Positions 7,400 to 14,782 of a DNA stretch of 14,782 nt are shown here, piece after piece. Source of the DNA: Prevotella sp. UBA7594 (GTDB lineage: Bacteria > Bacteroidota > Bacteroidia > Bacteroidales > Bacteroidaceae); contig DLKG01000076.1 of NCBI GenBank assembly GCA_002490315.1, positions 3,467 to 18,248 on the forward strand, given 5' to 3'. The notes beneath the pieces were generated by a model that worked only from the letters and a program-made list of their open reading frames with translations, was not told where the DNA came from and searched no databases. The translations under genes and the position numbers were made by a program. Numbering within the stretch: the stretch's first letter is position 1; each line of letters begins with the position of its first letter.

Positions 7400-8089
7400 T
7401 TAAGCGTCAAAGTAATATCCAAATCCGAGTCGGGTGACGATACATTTGGCGAAGCGTCCGATCTTCTTGCGCAGGCGTGTTATGTTGACGTCTACGGTGC
7501 GGTCGAGCACCAGCACGTCCTTCGGCCATACGCGCTCGATGAGTTCCTGGCGGGAGAAGACGCGCCCGCGCTCGCTGATGAGCAGATGGAGCAGTTCAAA
7601 TTCCGTCTTCGTGAACGCCACCTCTTCGTCGTCGATGCTCACGGTCTTCTTGTCGAGGTTCATCACGATGCCCTGATAAGACAGCACGTTAGGCTCGTCT
7701 TCTTCTGACGCGGCGGCAGTGCGGCGCAGCACGGCACGCACTCTCACCATGACTTCGCGCAGCGAGAAGGGCTTCGAGATGTAGTCGTCGGCGCCGAGAT
7801 TAAATCCCGTCACGGTGTCGTTCTCCGTGTCGCGTGCTGTAAGGAAAATTATGGGCACATTGGCTGTCTGCGGATTGTCCTTCAACTTGCGTGCCATCGC
7901 AAATCCTGACATGCCGCCCATCATGACGTCGAGCAGCAGCAGATTGAAGGATGCAATGTCGAGCTGCATGGCCTCCTCGGCAGATGTGGCTGTGGCTACC
8001 TCATAACCTTCCGTCTCAAGGTTGAACTTCAAAATCTCGAGCAAGTCCTGCTCGTCGTCGACAACGAGGATTTTTGGAATCTGTTTCAT
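7400..8089 (-). CDS. OmpR/PhoB-type response regulator
   Basis: Cytosolic DNA-binding partner of the kinase just downstream. From ATG 8087-8089 it has 229 residues. The receiver domain shows the acidic pair D11-D12, phospho-acceptor D54 in LLLLDVMMGGMSG, T84 and K106 in SKPFSLREV. The C-terminal winged helix (about 134-229) has FTKTEFELLHLL, RVFSRQELIERVW, the recognition helix RTVDVNITRLRKKIG and the wing RLGFGYYF. An in-frame ATG 17 codons upstream would add residues ahead of the canonical MKQIPKILVVDDE start and is unlikely. The layout resembles Bacteroides RprY-type regulators, but the regulon cannot be read from the window. The gene lies 90 bases after the large sugar transferase on the same strand, with its own putative promoter in the gap. 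Confidence 0.95.
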   Translation of the reverse strand: MKQIPKILVVDDEQDLLEILKFNLETEGYEVATATSAEEAMQLDIASFNLLLLDVMMGGMSGFAMARKLKDNPQTANVPIIFLTARDTENDTVTGFNLGADDYISKPFSLREVMVRVRAVLRRTAAASEEDEPNVLSYQGIVMNLDKKTVSIDDEEVAFTKTEFELLHLLISERGRVFSRQELIERVWPKDVLVLDRTVDVNITRLRKKIGRFAKCIVTRLGFGYYFDA

Positions 8090-8114
8090 AGTGCAACAAT
8101 TATTGTTATTCAGT

Positions 8115-8156
8115 TGCTGCAAAGTTAAGCATATAAACATTCATACATGCTGCAAA
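8115..8156 (-). promoter_or_regulatory. Putative promoter and possible operator of the response regulator operon
   Basis: The minus strand has TAACTTTG (8120-8127), a full -7 match, about 30 bases before the start codon. The nearest TTTG (8153-8156) is 25 bases upstream, longer than the 19-20 of the best promoters here, so basal activity may be weak. The 9-mer TGCTGCAAA occurs at 8115-8123 and 8148-8156, exactly 33 bp apart (about three helical turns), as expected for tandem regulator sites. A 13-base palindrome (AACAAT-T-ATTGTT, 8095-8107) lies in the leader. Confidence 0.5.
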
Positions 8157-8179
8157 CGTGTTAAAATCGTGTTACAGCA

Positions 8180-9583
8180 TCAGAAAGCCTGCTTGTCGCC
8201 GCGCAAGGCGTTGGCGACGGTCTTGTACATTATATATATGTCGAGCCAGATGCTCCAGTGTTCCATGTACCAGATGTCGCCGATGACGCGTCCTTCCATA
8301 TCGGAGAGGTGCTTCGTTTCGCCACGGAAGCCCGTCACCTGGCTCCATCCCGTTATGCCGGGCTTGATGTAGTGGCGCACCATGTAGTAGTCGATGAGCT
8401 TCGAGTAGTCGTCGGTCTGTTTCACCATGTGCGGGCGCGGTCCGACGATGCTCATCTGTCCGAAGAGAACGTTGATAAACTGAGGCATCTCGTCGATATT
8501 GGTTTTGCGCATGATGTTGCCCCATTTCGTCTTGCGCGGGTCGTGGATTGTTGCCTGAAGCGTGTCGGCGTCCTTGTTCACCTTCATGCTTCGGAACTTC
8601 AGGCAATAGAAGTCGCGTCCGTTGAGGCCCGTGCGTTTCTGTCGGAAGAATACGGGTCCGGGCATCGTGATTTTCGTAATGACGGTCACGACGATGAGAA
8701 TGATGGGGAAGAGCGTGCAGAGGAACACCAGCGACACGCAGATGTCGAACATTCGCTTCACGAAGCGGTTTTCGACGCGGCTGAGCGGCTCGTTGTAGAG
8801 GCTCAGATAAGGCACCTCGCCAAGCATGTTGAAGTACATGCGGTGGTGGAAGTAGTTGCTGATGTTTGGAATGGAGTAGAAATGTATGAGATGCTGCTCA
8901 CAATGGTGTATGATTTCGAGAATCTCGTCGCCGTAGCGTGAAGGCAAGCAGCAGTAGAGTTCATGGATGTTGTTGTGCTCGGCAAGGAAATCGGCGATAG
9001 TGTCAGGCGTGCCGATGAAGTCGCACAGTTCGGAGAATTCCTCGTTGGGATTATGGTCGAAGTATCCCACGACGTTGTAGCCGAGAGCCTTGGTCTCCGT
9101 CATTTCATAGTACATGTCGCGGGCGTTGCTTGTGCTGCCCACGAACACCACGTTGTGTACATGCGACGGTCGGCGGCGCCACGCCACGACGATGCGGCGC
9201 ATGATGACGCGGAAGAGCGAGATGGCGCCGAACATCGAGCACCAGTAGGCGAGCATACGGATGAGCGACGGATGCTTGAAGCCTCCAATCGTGAACAACA
9301 CCGTACACCATATACTGTAGATGAAGACGTTCTGCATGACGCGCATCACAATCTGATGGTCGCTTACCTTGCGGCGATAGAGTATCACGCCGTTGTGGAG
9401 TGTGCAGGCGAAATAAATCACGGTGCCTGCCACCATCGTTTGGCGCATGGAAACTATGGAGAAGTCGTATTTCATGAAGGAACAAAACATCCAATAAAGC
9501 AAGTTGCTGATGATGACATCACCAACAAGCACGGAAATGATGAGAAACACGTTCTCATGTGGGTTTTGTATCTTATTGTCCAT
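8180..9583 (-). CDS. Undecaprenyl-phosphate sugar phosphotransferase, WcaJ-like
   Basis: Integral membrane enzyme that probably primes exopolysaccharide or capsule synthesis by moving a hexose 1-phosphate from a UDP-sugar (often glucose in this family) to undecaprenyl phosphate. From ATG 9581-9583 it has 467 residues. N-terminal hydrophobic segments lie at about 12-34, 48-68, 83-101 and 110-128. A cytosolic Rossmann-like domain follows (VVFVGSTSNARDM from about 145 to 260), then a hydrophobic helix (about 278-303) and the catalytic domain: FFRQKRTGLNGR, LKFRSM, D364-E365 in IDEMPQFINV, GPRPH (381-385), and KPGITGWSQV (408-417). The start 16 codons further upstream is in AT-rich leader and less likely. 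The sugar and the polymer cannot be told, because no other polysaccharide genes are in the window. Confidence 0.93.
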   Translation of the reverse strand: MDNKIQNPHENVFLIISVLVGDVIISNLLYWMFCSFMKYDFSIVSMRQTMVAGTVIYFACTLHNGVILYRRKVSDHQIVMRVMQNVFIYSIWCTVLFTIGGFKHPSLIRMLAYWCSMFGAISLFRVIMRRIVVAWRRRPSHVHNVVFVGSTSNARDMYYEMTETKALGYNVVGYFDHNPNEEFSELCDFIGTPDTIADFLAEHNNIHELYCCLPSRYGDEILEIIHHCEQHLIHFYSIPNISNYFHHRMYFNMLGEVPYLSLYNEPLSRVENRFVKRMFDICVSLVFLCTLFPIILIVVTVITKITMPGPVFFRQKRTGLNGRDFYCLKFRSMKVNKDADTLQATIHDPRKTKWGNIMRKTNIDEMPQFINVLFGQMSIVGPRPHMVKQTDDYSKLIDYYMVRHYIKPGITGWSQVTGFRGETKHLSDMEGRVIGDIWYMEHWSIWLDIYIMYKTVANALRGDKQAF

Positions 9584-9684
9584 TCGTTTGACGTTTTTTA
9601 GATGATAATTTTTTAATGTATTGAATAACATTTGATATTAGTAGCGTAGTTGCTGTCAGTCTTTTAGTTTTTTGTCTTGTGTTG

Positions 9685-9699
9685 AACTTTGCAAAGTTA
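9685..9699 (-). promoter_or_regulatory. Putative promoter of the WcaJ-like gene, within a palindrome
   Basis: TAACTTTG on the minus strand (9692-9699) is a full -7 match. No good TTTG is seen at -33; a T-run is there instead. The element sits inside the 14-bp perfect palindrome AACTTTGCAAAGTT (9685-9698), which could be a regulator site overlapping the promoter. The leader would be about 100 bases. Confidence 0.5.
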
Positions 9700-9982
9700 A
9701 CTTAAATAAAGCGTAAAAAGGCCCTTTTTGAGATTTTATTTGTGTTAAAATTGGTAAATTTTAAATTTTCTGACCGTATTTCCCCCCCCGTTTTATGTCT
9801 AATTCTGTAACAGTCAAGTACTGAATTGGCAAAAATGATCTCATCTTTAATGATTGGCTTGTGCTTAGTCATTCGACTATTAAAGTCGTATTCTTCCATT
9901 CTTACGCCGCCGTTCTGCCGCGCCTTGCTTCACATTCCTTCAAATAAATTTGCATTTACTTCGCCCACTCGGATTTTTGCTG

Positions 9983-9990
9983 TACCTTTG
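9983..9990 (+). promoter_or_regulatory. Putative promoter of dxs-trkA-trkH
   Basis: TACCTTTG is a full TAnnTTTG match. A 3-of-4 -33 element (TTCG, 9960-9963) lies 19 bases upstream. The predicted start is near 9996-9999, giving a leader of about 55 bases that holds a terminator-shaped hairpin. Confidence 0.6.
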
Positions 9991-10002
9991 CAATTTGGAT
10001 AA

Positions 10003-10038
10003 TGCACGGCGGCAGTCAGCCCCAGTGCACATTTTTTT
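10003..10038 (+). promoter_or_regulatory. Terminator-shaped hairpin in the dxs leader, possible attenuator
   Basis: TGCAC (10003-10007) pairs with GTGCA (10025-10029). GG (10008-10009) can pair with CC (10022-10023) and GGC (10011-10013) with GCC (10019-10021), with single-base bulges. Seven T residues follow at 10032-10038, and the dxs ATG comes 14 bases later. The shape is that of an intrinsic terminator between promoter and gene, but the stem is interrupted and I see no competing antiterminator, so the function is tentative. Confidence 0.4.
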
Positions 10039-10052
10039 CTAAAAAGATATTC

Positions 10053-11969
10053 ATGAACAACGATAACTTGGAACTCTTGGACTCTATCCAGTATCCGCGC
10101 GACCTGCGCCGTCTTGGCGTGGAGCAGCTGCCGAAACTGTGCGACGAGCTGCGACATGACATCGTGGAGGAGCTTTCCGTCAACCCCGGCCACCTCGCTT
10201 CGTCGCTCGGCGTCGTCGAGCTGACCGTAGCGCTGCATTATGTCCTCAACACTCCCTACGACCGCATCGTATGGGACGTGGGGCACCAGGCTTACGGCCA
10301 CAAGATACTCACAGGACGTAAGGACAGATTCTGCACCAACCGCAAGCTCCACGGCATCATGCCTTTCCCCTCACCCTTGGAAAGCGAATACGACACGTTC
10401 ACGTGCGGACACGCCTCCAACTCCATCTCCGTGGCGTTGGGCATGGCTGTGGCGGCACGCAAGAACGGCGACGCCGACCGCCATGTCGTGGCTGTCATCG
10501 GCGACGGTGCCATGTCGGGAGGACTCGCCTTCGAGGGGCTCAACAATGTGTCGTCGTCGCCCAACGACCTGCTCATCATCCTCAACGACAATGACATGAG
10601 CATCGACCACGCCGTTGGCGGCATGGAGAAATACTTGCTCAATCTCGACACCAACGCCACTTACAACCGCCTGCGCGACCGCGCTTCCAAGTGGCTCCAC
10701 TCGAAAGGCTACCTCAACGATGACCGCCGCAAGGGACTCATACGGCTCAACAACGCGCTGAAGTCGGCGCTTGCCCATCAGCAGAACATCTTCGAGGGCA
10801 TGAACATACGCTACTTCGGACCCTTCGACGGCAACAACGTAACGGAACTCGTGCGCATCCTCAGCCAACTGAAAGACATGCGAGGCCCCAAGCTGCTCCA
10901 TCTCCACACCATAAAAGGCAAGGGCTACAAGCCCGCCGAGGAACACGCGACCATCTGGCACGCTCCGGGAAAATTCGATCCGGAGACGGGAGAACGCCTG
11001 TCTGACGGCTCCAAGGACGACCCGCTGAAGTTTCAGGAAGTGTTCGGTCGCACGCTCGTGGAGCTCGCCCGTGCCAACGACAAGATTGTAGGCGTCACGC
11101 CAGCTATGCCCACCGGTTGCTCCCTGGACATAATGATGCGCGAGATGCCCGACCGGGTTTTCGACGTAGGCATAGCCGAAGGGCATGCCGCCACGTTCTC
11201 CGCCGGAATGGCGAAGGACGGACTGCTGCCTTTCTGCAACATCTACAGCGCTTTCGCGCAGCGCGCCTACGACAACATCATACACGATGCTGCCATTCTC
11301 AATCTGCCCGTAGTGTTCTGTCTTGACCGCGCCGGACTCGTCGGTGAGGACGGAGCGACGCATCATGGCGTGTTCGACATCGCCGCCCTGCGCCCCGTGC
11401 CCAACCTCACGCTCTGCTCCCCGATGGACGAATGGGAACTGCGTCGCATGATGTACACGGCACAGCTGCCCGGAAAGGGCACCGTCGTCATACGCTATCC
11501 TCGCGGCAAGGGCGTCATCCCGCGCGACGACTGGCAATGCCCGCTCGAAGAGATAGAGGTGGGCAAGGGCCGCTGCATACGTGAGGGCTCGGACGTCGCC
11601 GTGCTCAGCTACGGACCAGTAGGCAACGACGTGGAACGCGCCATCGCCCAGCTTGCTGAGGATGGCTCCGCTCTCAGCGTGGCCCATTACGACATGCGCT
11701 TCTGCAAGCCTCTCGACACGCAGCTGCTCAACGACATCGCCTCGCGCTTCAAGCGCGTCGTGACCGTCGAGGACGGACAGCGTGCCGGCGGATTCGGATC
11801 TGCCGTACTCGAATGGATGAACGACAACGGCAAGCACGTAAGCCTTCAGCGCATCGGACTCCCCGACAAATTCATCGAGCACGGCTCAGTTGCCGAGCTG
11901 AGAAAGATTGCAGGAATTGACACCGAAGCCATAAAGAACGCCATATCCAAAACTTCAGTAACATTATGA
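10053..11969 (+). CDS. dxs: 1-deoxy-D-xylulose-5-phosphate synthase
   Basis: Cytosolic thiamine-diphosphate enzyme that joins pyruvate and glyceraldehyde 3-phosphate to make DXP, the first and flux-setting step of the MEP isoprenoid pathway. It has 638 residues from this start. H47 ([10 protein letters not shown]) and [15 protein letters not shown] (75-89) are in the active-site region. The ThDP/Mg motif runs from GDGAMSGG (150-157) to EGLNN (161-165). E376 in GIAEGHA is the catalytic acid of the transketolase pyrimidine domain. [15 protein letters not shown] (425-439) and the C-terminal transketolase domain (from about 510) are present. An in-frame ATG 17 codons upstream would sit almost on the predicted transcription start and inside the leader hairpin, so I prefer 10053. 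It overlaps trkA by 4 bases and probably heads a three-gene operon. Confidence 0.96.
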   Translation: MNNDNLELLDSIQYPRDLRRLGVEQLPKLCDELRHDIVEELSVNPGHLASSLGVVELTVALHYVLNTPYDRIVWDVGHQAYGHKILTGRKDRFCTNRKLHGIMPFPSPLESEYDTFTCGHASNSISVALGMAVAARKNGDADRHVVAVIGDGAMSGGLAFEGLNNVSSSPNDLLIILNDNDMSIDHAVGGMEKYLLNLDTNATYNRLRDRASKWLHSKGYLNDDRRKGLIRLNNALKSALAHQQNIFEGMNIRYFGPFDGNNVTELVRILSQLKDMRGPKLLHLHTIKGKGYKPAEEHATIWHAPGKFDPETGERLSDGSKDDPLKFQEVFGRTLVELARANDKIVGVTPAMPTGCSLDIMMREMPDRVFDVGIAEGHAATFSAGMAKDGLLPFCNIYSAFAQRAYDNIIHDAAILNLPVVFCLDRAGLVGEDGATHHGVFDIAALRPVPNLTLCSPMDEWELRRMMYTAQLPGKGTVVIRYPRGKGVIPRDDWQCPLEEIEVGKGRCIREGSDVAVLSYGPVGNDVERAIAQLAEDGSALSVAHYDMRFCKPLDTQLLNDIASRFKRVVTVEDGQRAGGFGSAVLEWMNDNGKHVSLQRIGLPDKFIEHGSVAELRKIAGIDTEAIKNAISKTSVTL

Positions 11970-13309
11970 AAATAATAATTGCCGGCGCCTACGCCATCGG
12001 AACCCACCTCGCACGCCTTCTCTCACGCGACCATGAGGACATCGTCGTCATGGACACCGACGAGGAGCGCCTGCAGCACATCGGCTCCGACGTGGACATA
12101 CTTGCCATGGAGGCCTCGCTGACAAGCGTCAAGGCTCTAAAGAAGGCCGGCGCCGAACATGCCGACCTCTTCATCGCCGTTACGCCCGACGAGAGCCAAA
12201 ACATGGCTTCTTGCGTGCTCGCGAAAGCTCTCGGCACGAAGAAAACCGTAGCGAAAATAGACAATTCGGAGTATATAGAGCCCGACTTGCAGGAGTTCTT
12301 CGCAGAGCTCGGCGTCAGTTCGGTCATCTATCCGGAGATGCTCGCTGCCATCGACATCAACAACGGACTGAAAATGTCGTGGGTAAGGCAGCGTTGGGAT
12401 GTGCATGGCGGCGCTCTTGTCATGCTCGGAGTGAAGTTGCGCGAGACGTGCACCATTCTCGACCGGCCCATGCGCGAGATTTGCGGTCCAGACGACCCTT
12501 ACCATATCGTGGCGATAAAGCGCAGTGGCGAGACTATCATCCCTGGCGGCAACGACCGCCTGGAGAAGTACGACATGGCATACTTCATGACCACCAAGCA
12601 ATACATTCCTTACATAAGGAAGATAGTGGGCAAGGAGCATTATGTCGACGTGAAGAACGTCATGATAATGGGAGGCGGAGCCACTGCCGTGCGCACCGTG
12701 AAGACAATGCCTTCCTACATGGACGTGAAGATAATAGAAACCGATGAGCAACGCTGCGAGCGGCTCAACTCAATTCTCGAAGACGAGAAGGCGCTGATCA
12801 TCAACGGCGACGGACGCGACCTGTCGCTCCTCATGGAGGAGGGCATAAAGAATACGCAAGCGTTCGTGGCACTCACGGGTAACGCCGAAACCAACATCCT
12901 CGCCTGTCTGACGGCGAAGCGCATGGGCGTGAGGAAAACCGTGGCTATGGTGGAGAACATCGACTACGTGAGCATGGCGGAAAGTCTCGACATCGGCACC
13001 ATCATCAACAAGAAGTCGATTGCCGCCAGCCACATCTATCAGATGATGCTCGACGCCAACGTCCACAACGTGCGCTTCCTCATGACTGCCAACGCCGACG
13101 TGGCGGAATTTATCCCCTCGGAAGGCTCGAAGATAACGCGCAAGCCCGTGAAGGACCTCGGACTGCCGCAGGGCATGACCATCGGCGGACTCGTGCGCGA
13201 CGGACAGGGACTGCTCGTGTCGGGCAACACCATGATACGTCCGGGCGACTCTGTGATGGTGTTCTGCCACAATGTCAACATGAAGAAGATTGAGAAACTC
13301 TTCCTATGA
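11966..13309 (+). CDS. trkA: Trk system potassium uptake protein TrkA
   Basis: Cytosolic gating ring of the Trk potassium channel; binding of nucleotides such as NAD(H) or ATP controls K+ flow through TrkH. At 447 residues it has the usual two RCK halves. The first Rossmann fold (about 1-125) has D30 in [10 protein letters not shown] and the conserved TPDESQNM segment, followed by an RCK-C domain (to about 222). The second Rossmann fold starts at [14 protein letters not shown] (231-244) with acidic E258, and its RCK-C domain ends the protein ([20 protein letters not shown]). The first glycine motif reads GAYAIG, not the usual GxGxxG, so the central glycine is replaced by tyrosine. ATGA overlaps join it to dxs before and trkH after, indicating translational coupling. 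Confidence 0.95.
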   Translation: MKIIIAGAYAIGTHLARLLSRDHEDIVVMDTDEERLQHIGSDVDILAMEASLTSVKALKKAGAEHADLFIAVTPDESQNMASCVLAKALGTKKTVAKIDNSEYIEPDLQEFFAELGVSSVIYPEMLAAIDINNGLKMSWVRQRWDVHGGALVMLGVKLRETCTILDRPMREICGPDDPYHIVAIKRSGETIIPGGNDRLEKYDMAYFMTTKQYIPYIRKIVGKEHYVDVKNVMIMGGGATAVRTVKTMPSYMDVKIIETDEQRCERLNSILEDEKALIINGDGRDLSLLMEEGIKNTQAFVALTGNAETNILACLTAKRMGVRKTVAMVENIDYVSMAESLDIGTIINKKSIAASHIYQMMLDANVHNVRFLMTANADVAEFIPSEGSKITRKPVKDLGLPQGMTIGGLVRDGQGLLVSGNTMIRPGDSVMVFCHNVNMKKIEKLFL

Positions 13310-14757
13310 TAAACCTCAAGTTATTATACAAAATCATCGGCTCGCTGCTGTTCATCGAGTCTACGATGTTGCTCGTGTGCCTCGGTGTGGCGATAGGCTT
13401 CCACGAGGACGACACGTTCGCTTTTGCGTGCTCTGTGGTGCTGTCGGCAGGGGTCGGCTTCGTGCTCCGCTGCCTTGGGCGCGACTGCGACAACACGCTC
13501 TCACGTCGCGATGCCTATCTTGTCGTGACGCTGACGTGGGTGGTGTTCTCGCTCTTCGGCACAGCGCCGTTCGTCATCGGAGGCTACCTGCCGTCGTTCA
13601 CTGACGCTTTCTTCGAGACGATGTCGGGCTTCACCACCACTGGCGCCACCATCATCGATGATCTCTCCGTGATGCCGCATGGAATACTCTTCTGGCGCTC
13701 GTTCATGCAATGGATAGGTGGCTTGGGAATAGTGTTCTTCACCATAGCGCTCTTGCCGTCGCTCGTTGGCGGCAGTGTGAAGGTGTTTGCGGCGGAGGCG
13801 ACGGGCCCCATCAAGACCAAGCTCCATCCGCGCCTCAGCACCAACGCAAAGTGGATATGGGTGGTCTACATCTGCATCACGCTGTTGTGTATGGGGGCGC
13901 TGCTGCTTGCCGGCATGGACGTATTCCGCAGTATCAACTACAGCATGACAACCGCTGCCACAGGCGGCTTCGGAGTAGACAACGACTACTCTGTCTTCAC
14001 TCCCTCCATACAATATATTATAACATTCTTCTGCTTCGTCTCCGGCGTTAACTTCACGCTGCTCTATGTCGCTGCGTCGCAGCGCAAAATCTCCACGCTG
14101 CTGAAAAACGCGGAATGTCGCTTCTATTTCATCATCGTGTCGTGTTTTACGGCATTCATAGCCTTCGAGCTGATGTGGAAGAACAGTTACGGCTTGGAAC
14201 ATGCCGTGCGCTCCGCCGTCTTCCATGTCGTGTCGTTCATTACTACCACCGGACTCCTTGCCGACGACCCCGGCAAGTGGCCGCACGTGACGTGGGTAGT
14301 GTTGGCGGTCTGCATGTTCTTCGGAGCTTGCTCCGGCTCTACGAGTGGCGGCTTCAAGTGTATACGTGCCGTGATGCTGCTGAAGGTAATAAAGAATGAG
14401 TTCAGGCAGATGCTCCATCCCAACGCTGTGCTCCCAATGAAGGTGGATGGCGTCAACGTGCCGTCATCGAAGCGCGTCACGCTGCTCGCCTTCCTTACGA
14501 GCTATCTTATTCTGAGCCTTGTTTGCTCGTTTGCCATGATTGCCATGGGCATCGACAACACTAATGCCATCACCATCACGCTGAGTACGCTTGGCAATGT
14601 CGGTCCGACGCTCGGTGTGGAGATAGGCCCCACGATGTCGTGGAGCATACTGCCCGACACGGCAAAGTGGATTTGCTCCGCGCTGATGCTCATCGGACGT
14701 CTCGAGATATTTAGTGTGCTCGTCATCTTCACTCCGCAATTTTGGGAGGAAAACTGA
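13306..14757 (+). CDS. trkH: Trk system potassium uptake channel TrkH
   Basis: Integral inner-membrane K+ channel subunit that works with TrkA. It has 483 residues and four membrane-pore-membrane repeats. All four selectivity-filter loops are visible: TTTGAT (110-115), TAATGGFG (216-223), TTTGLL (313-318) and TLGNVGPTLG (428-437), each with its filter glycine. Other family landmarks are WIGGLGIVFF (136-145) and the GACSGSTSGGFK loop (340-351), the intramembrane gating region. The start codon lies in the last codons of trkA (ATGA), and the gene ends 25 bases before the window edge. It appears intact and is the last gene of the dxs-trkA-trkH group as far as the window shows. Confidence 0.95.
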   Translation: MINLKLLYKIIGSLLFIESTMLLVCLGVAIGFHEDDTFAFACSVVLSAGVGFVLRCLGRDCDNTLSRRDAYLVVTLTWVVFSLFGTAPFVIGGYLPSFTDAFFETMSGFTTTGATIIDDLSVMPHGILFWRSFMQWIGGLGIVFFTIALLPSLVGGSVKVFAAEATGPIKTKLHPRLSTNAKWIWVVYICITLLCMGALLLAGMDVFRSINYSMTTAATGGFGVDNDYSVFTPSIQYIITFFCFVSGVNFTLLYVAASQRKISTLLKNAECRFYFIIVSCFTAFIAFELMWKNSYGLEHAVRSAVFHVVSFITTTGLLADDPGKWPHVTWVVLAVCMFFGACSGSTSGGFKCIRAVMLLKVIKNEFRQMLHPNAVLPMKVDGVNVPSSKRVTLLAFLTSYLILSLVCSFAMIAMGIDNTNAITITLSTLGNVGPTLGVEIGPTMSWSILPDTAKWICSALMLIGRLEIFSVLVIFTPQFWEEN

Positions 14758-14782
14758 TGGAGTTAGGAATTAGGAATTAGGA
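14758..14782. repeat. Start of a heptamer tandem repeat, cut by the window edge
   Basis: Just after the trkH stop codon three copies of a 7-base unit run to the last base (GTTAGGA, ATTAGGA, ATTAGGA; 14762-14782). The array probably continues beyond the window, so its length is unknown. It is a low-complexity intergenic repeat with no assigned role. Confidence 0.7.

Larger units (their letters stand above)
9584..10052. other. Divergent AT-rich spacer between WcaJ-like gene and dxs
   Basis: About 470 bases without a supported gene. It contains the transferase promoter and palindrome (9685-9699), an uninterrupted run of eight C residues (9782-9789), the dxs promoter (9983-9990) and the dxs leader hairpin (10003-10038). 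An open frame of 65 codons on the minus strand (9702-9899) has no recognisable motif and I do not call it. I see nothing else between 9790 and 9980. Confidence 0.7.

Noticed and set aside
8090..8140. A 17-codon N-terminal extension of the response regulator
   Set aside because: The extension covers the predicted promoter and has low-complexity asparagine and glutamine codons; receiver domains begin right at MKQIPKILVVDDE.
9702..9899. A 65-codon open frame on the minus strand in the dxs upstream spacer
   Set aside because: AT-rich, without motif or promoter, and its 3' end lies next to the transferase promoter. I see no evidence that it is translated.
10371..11882. A 503-codon open frame on the minus strand opposite dxs
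   Set aside because: It is an antisense frame kept open by the GC-rich codon usage of dxs. It has no recognisable domain, and the dxs frame carries every expected catalytic motif.

Overview
The window looks like a chromosomal segment from a Bacteroidota (Bacteroidetes) genome, most likely Prevotella or a close relative. The proteins have that lineage's flavour. Seven gene starts are preceded by a TAnnTTTG-type -7 element, the promoter signature of the phylum, instead of a sigma70-like -35/-10 pair, and no strong Shine-Dalgarno sites are visible. Coding DNA is GC-rich and the spacers are AT-rich. I saw no rRNA, tRNA, CRISPR array, phage gene or insertion-sequence transposase.

Layout. 1-280: three back-to-back repeat blocks (a long inverted repeat of about 43-bp arms, a long hairpin that probably terminates gpmI, and five octamer repeats). 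283-1806 (-): gpmI, cofactor-independent phosphoglycerate mutase. 1976-2554 (-): a short membrane sugar-phosphate transferase, closed by a terminator that runs into the gpmI promoter. 2555-2865: spacer with a 22-bp-period hairpin array at the 3' end of alaS. 2866-5487 (-): alaS. 5533-5568: two interlocked divergent promoters for alaS and a small MerR-type regulator (5586-5933, +). 5966-8089 (-): an OmpR-type response regulator followed by its histidine kinase. 8180-9583 (-): a full-length polyprenyl glycosylphosphotransferase. 9584-10052: AT-rich divergent spacer with promoters for both flanking genes. 10053-14757 (+): dxs-trkA-trkH, joined by two 4-base ATGA overlaps. 14758-14782: start of a heptamer repeat cut by the window edge.

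How the genes relate. Most of the content is core metabolism: glycolysis (gpmI), translation (alaS), isoprenoid precursor synthesis (dxs) and potassium uptake (trkA-trkH, the gate and the channel). Dxs makes the first MEP-pathway intermediate, which ultimately feeds the undecaprenyl-phosphate carrier that both sugar transferases here load. That is a metabolic link by inference, not evidence of co-regulation. The two-component pair lies just downstream of the larger transferase and could sense the envelope, but no target is visible.

I did not find a convincing new multi-gene system. The most interesting features are non-coding: the alternating self-complementary 22-bp array after alaS, the promoter pair sharing two TTTGCAAA palindromes, the inverted-repeat element at the left edge, and a terminator-shaped hairpin in the dxs leader.
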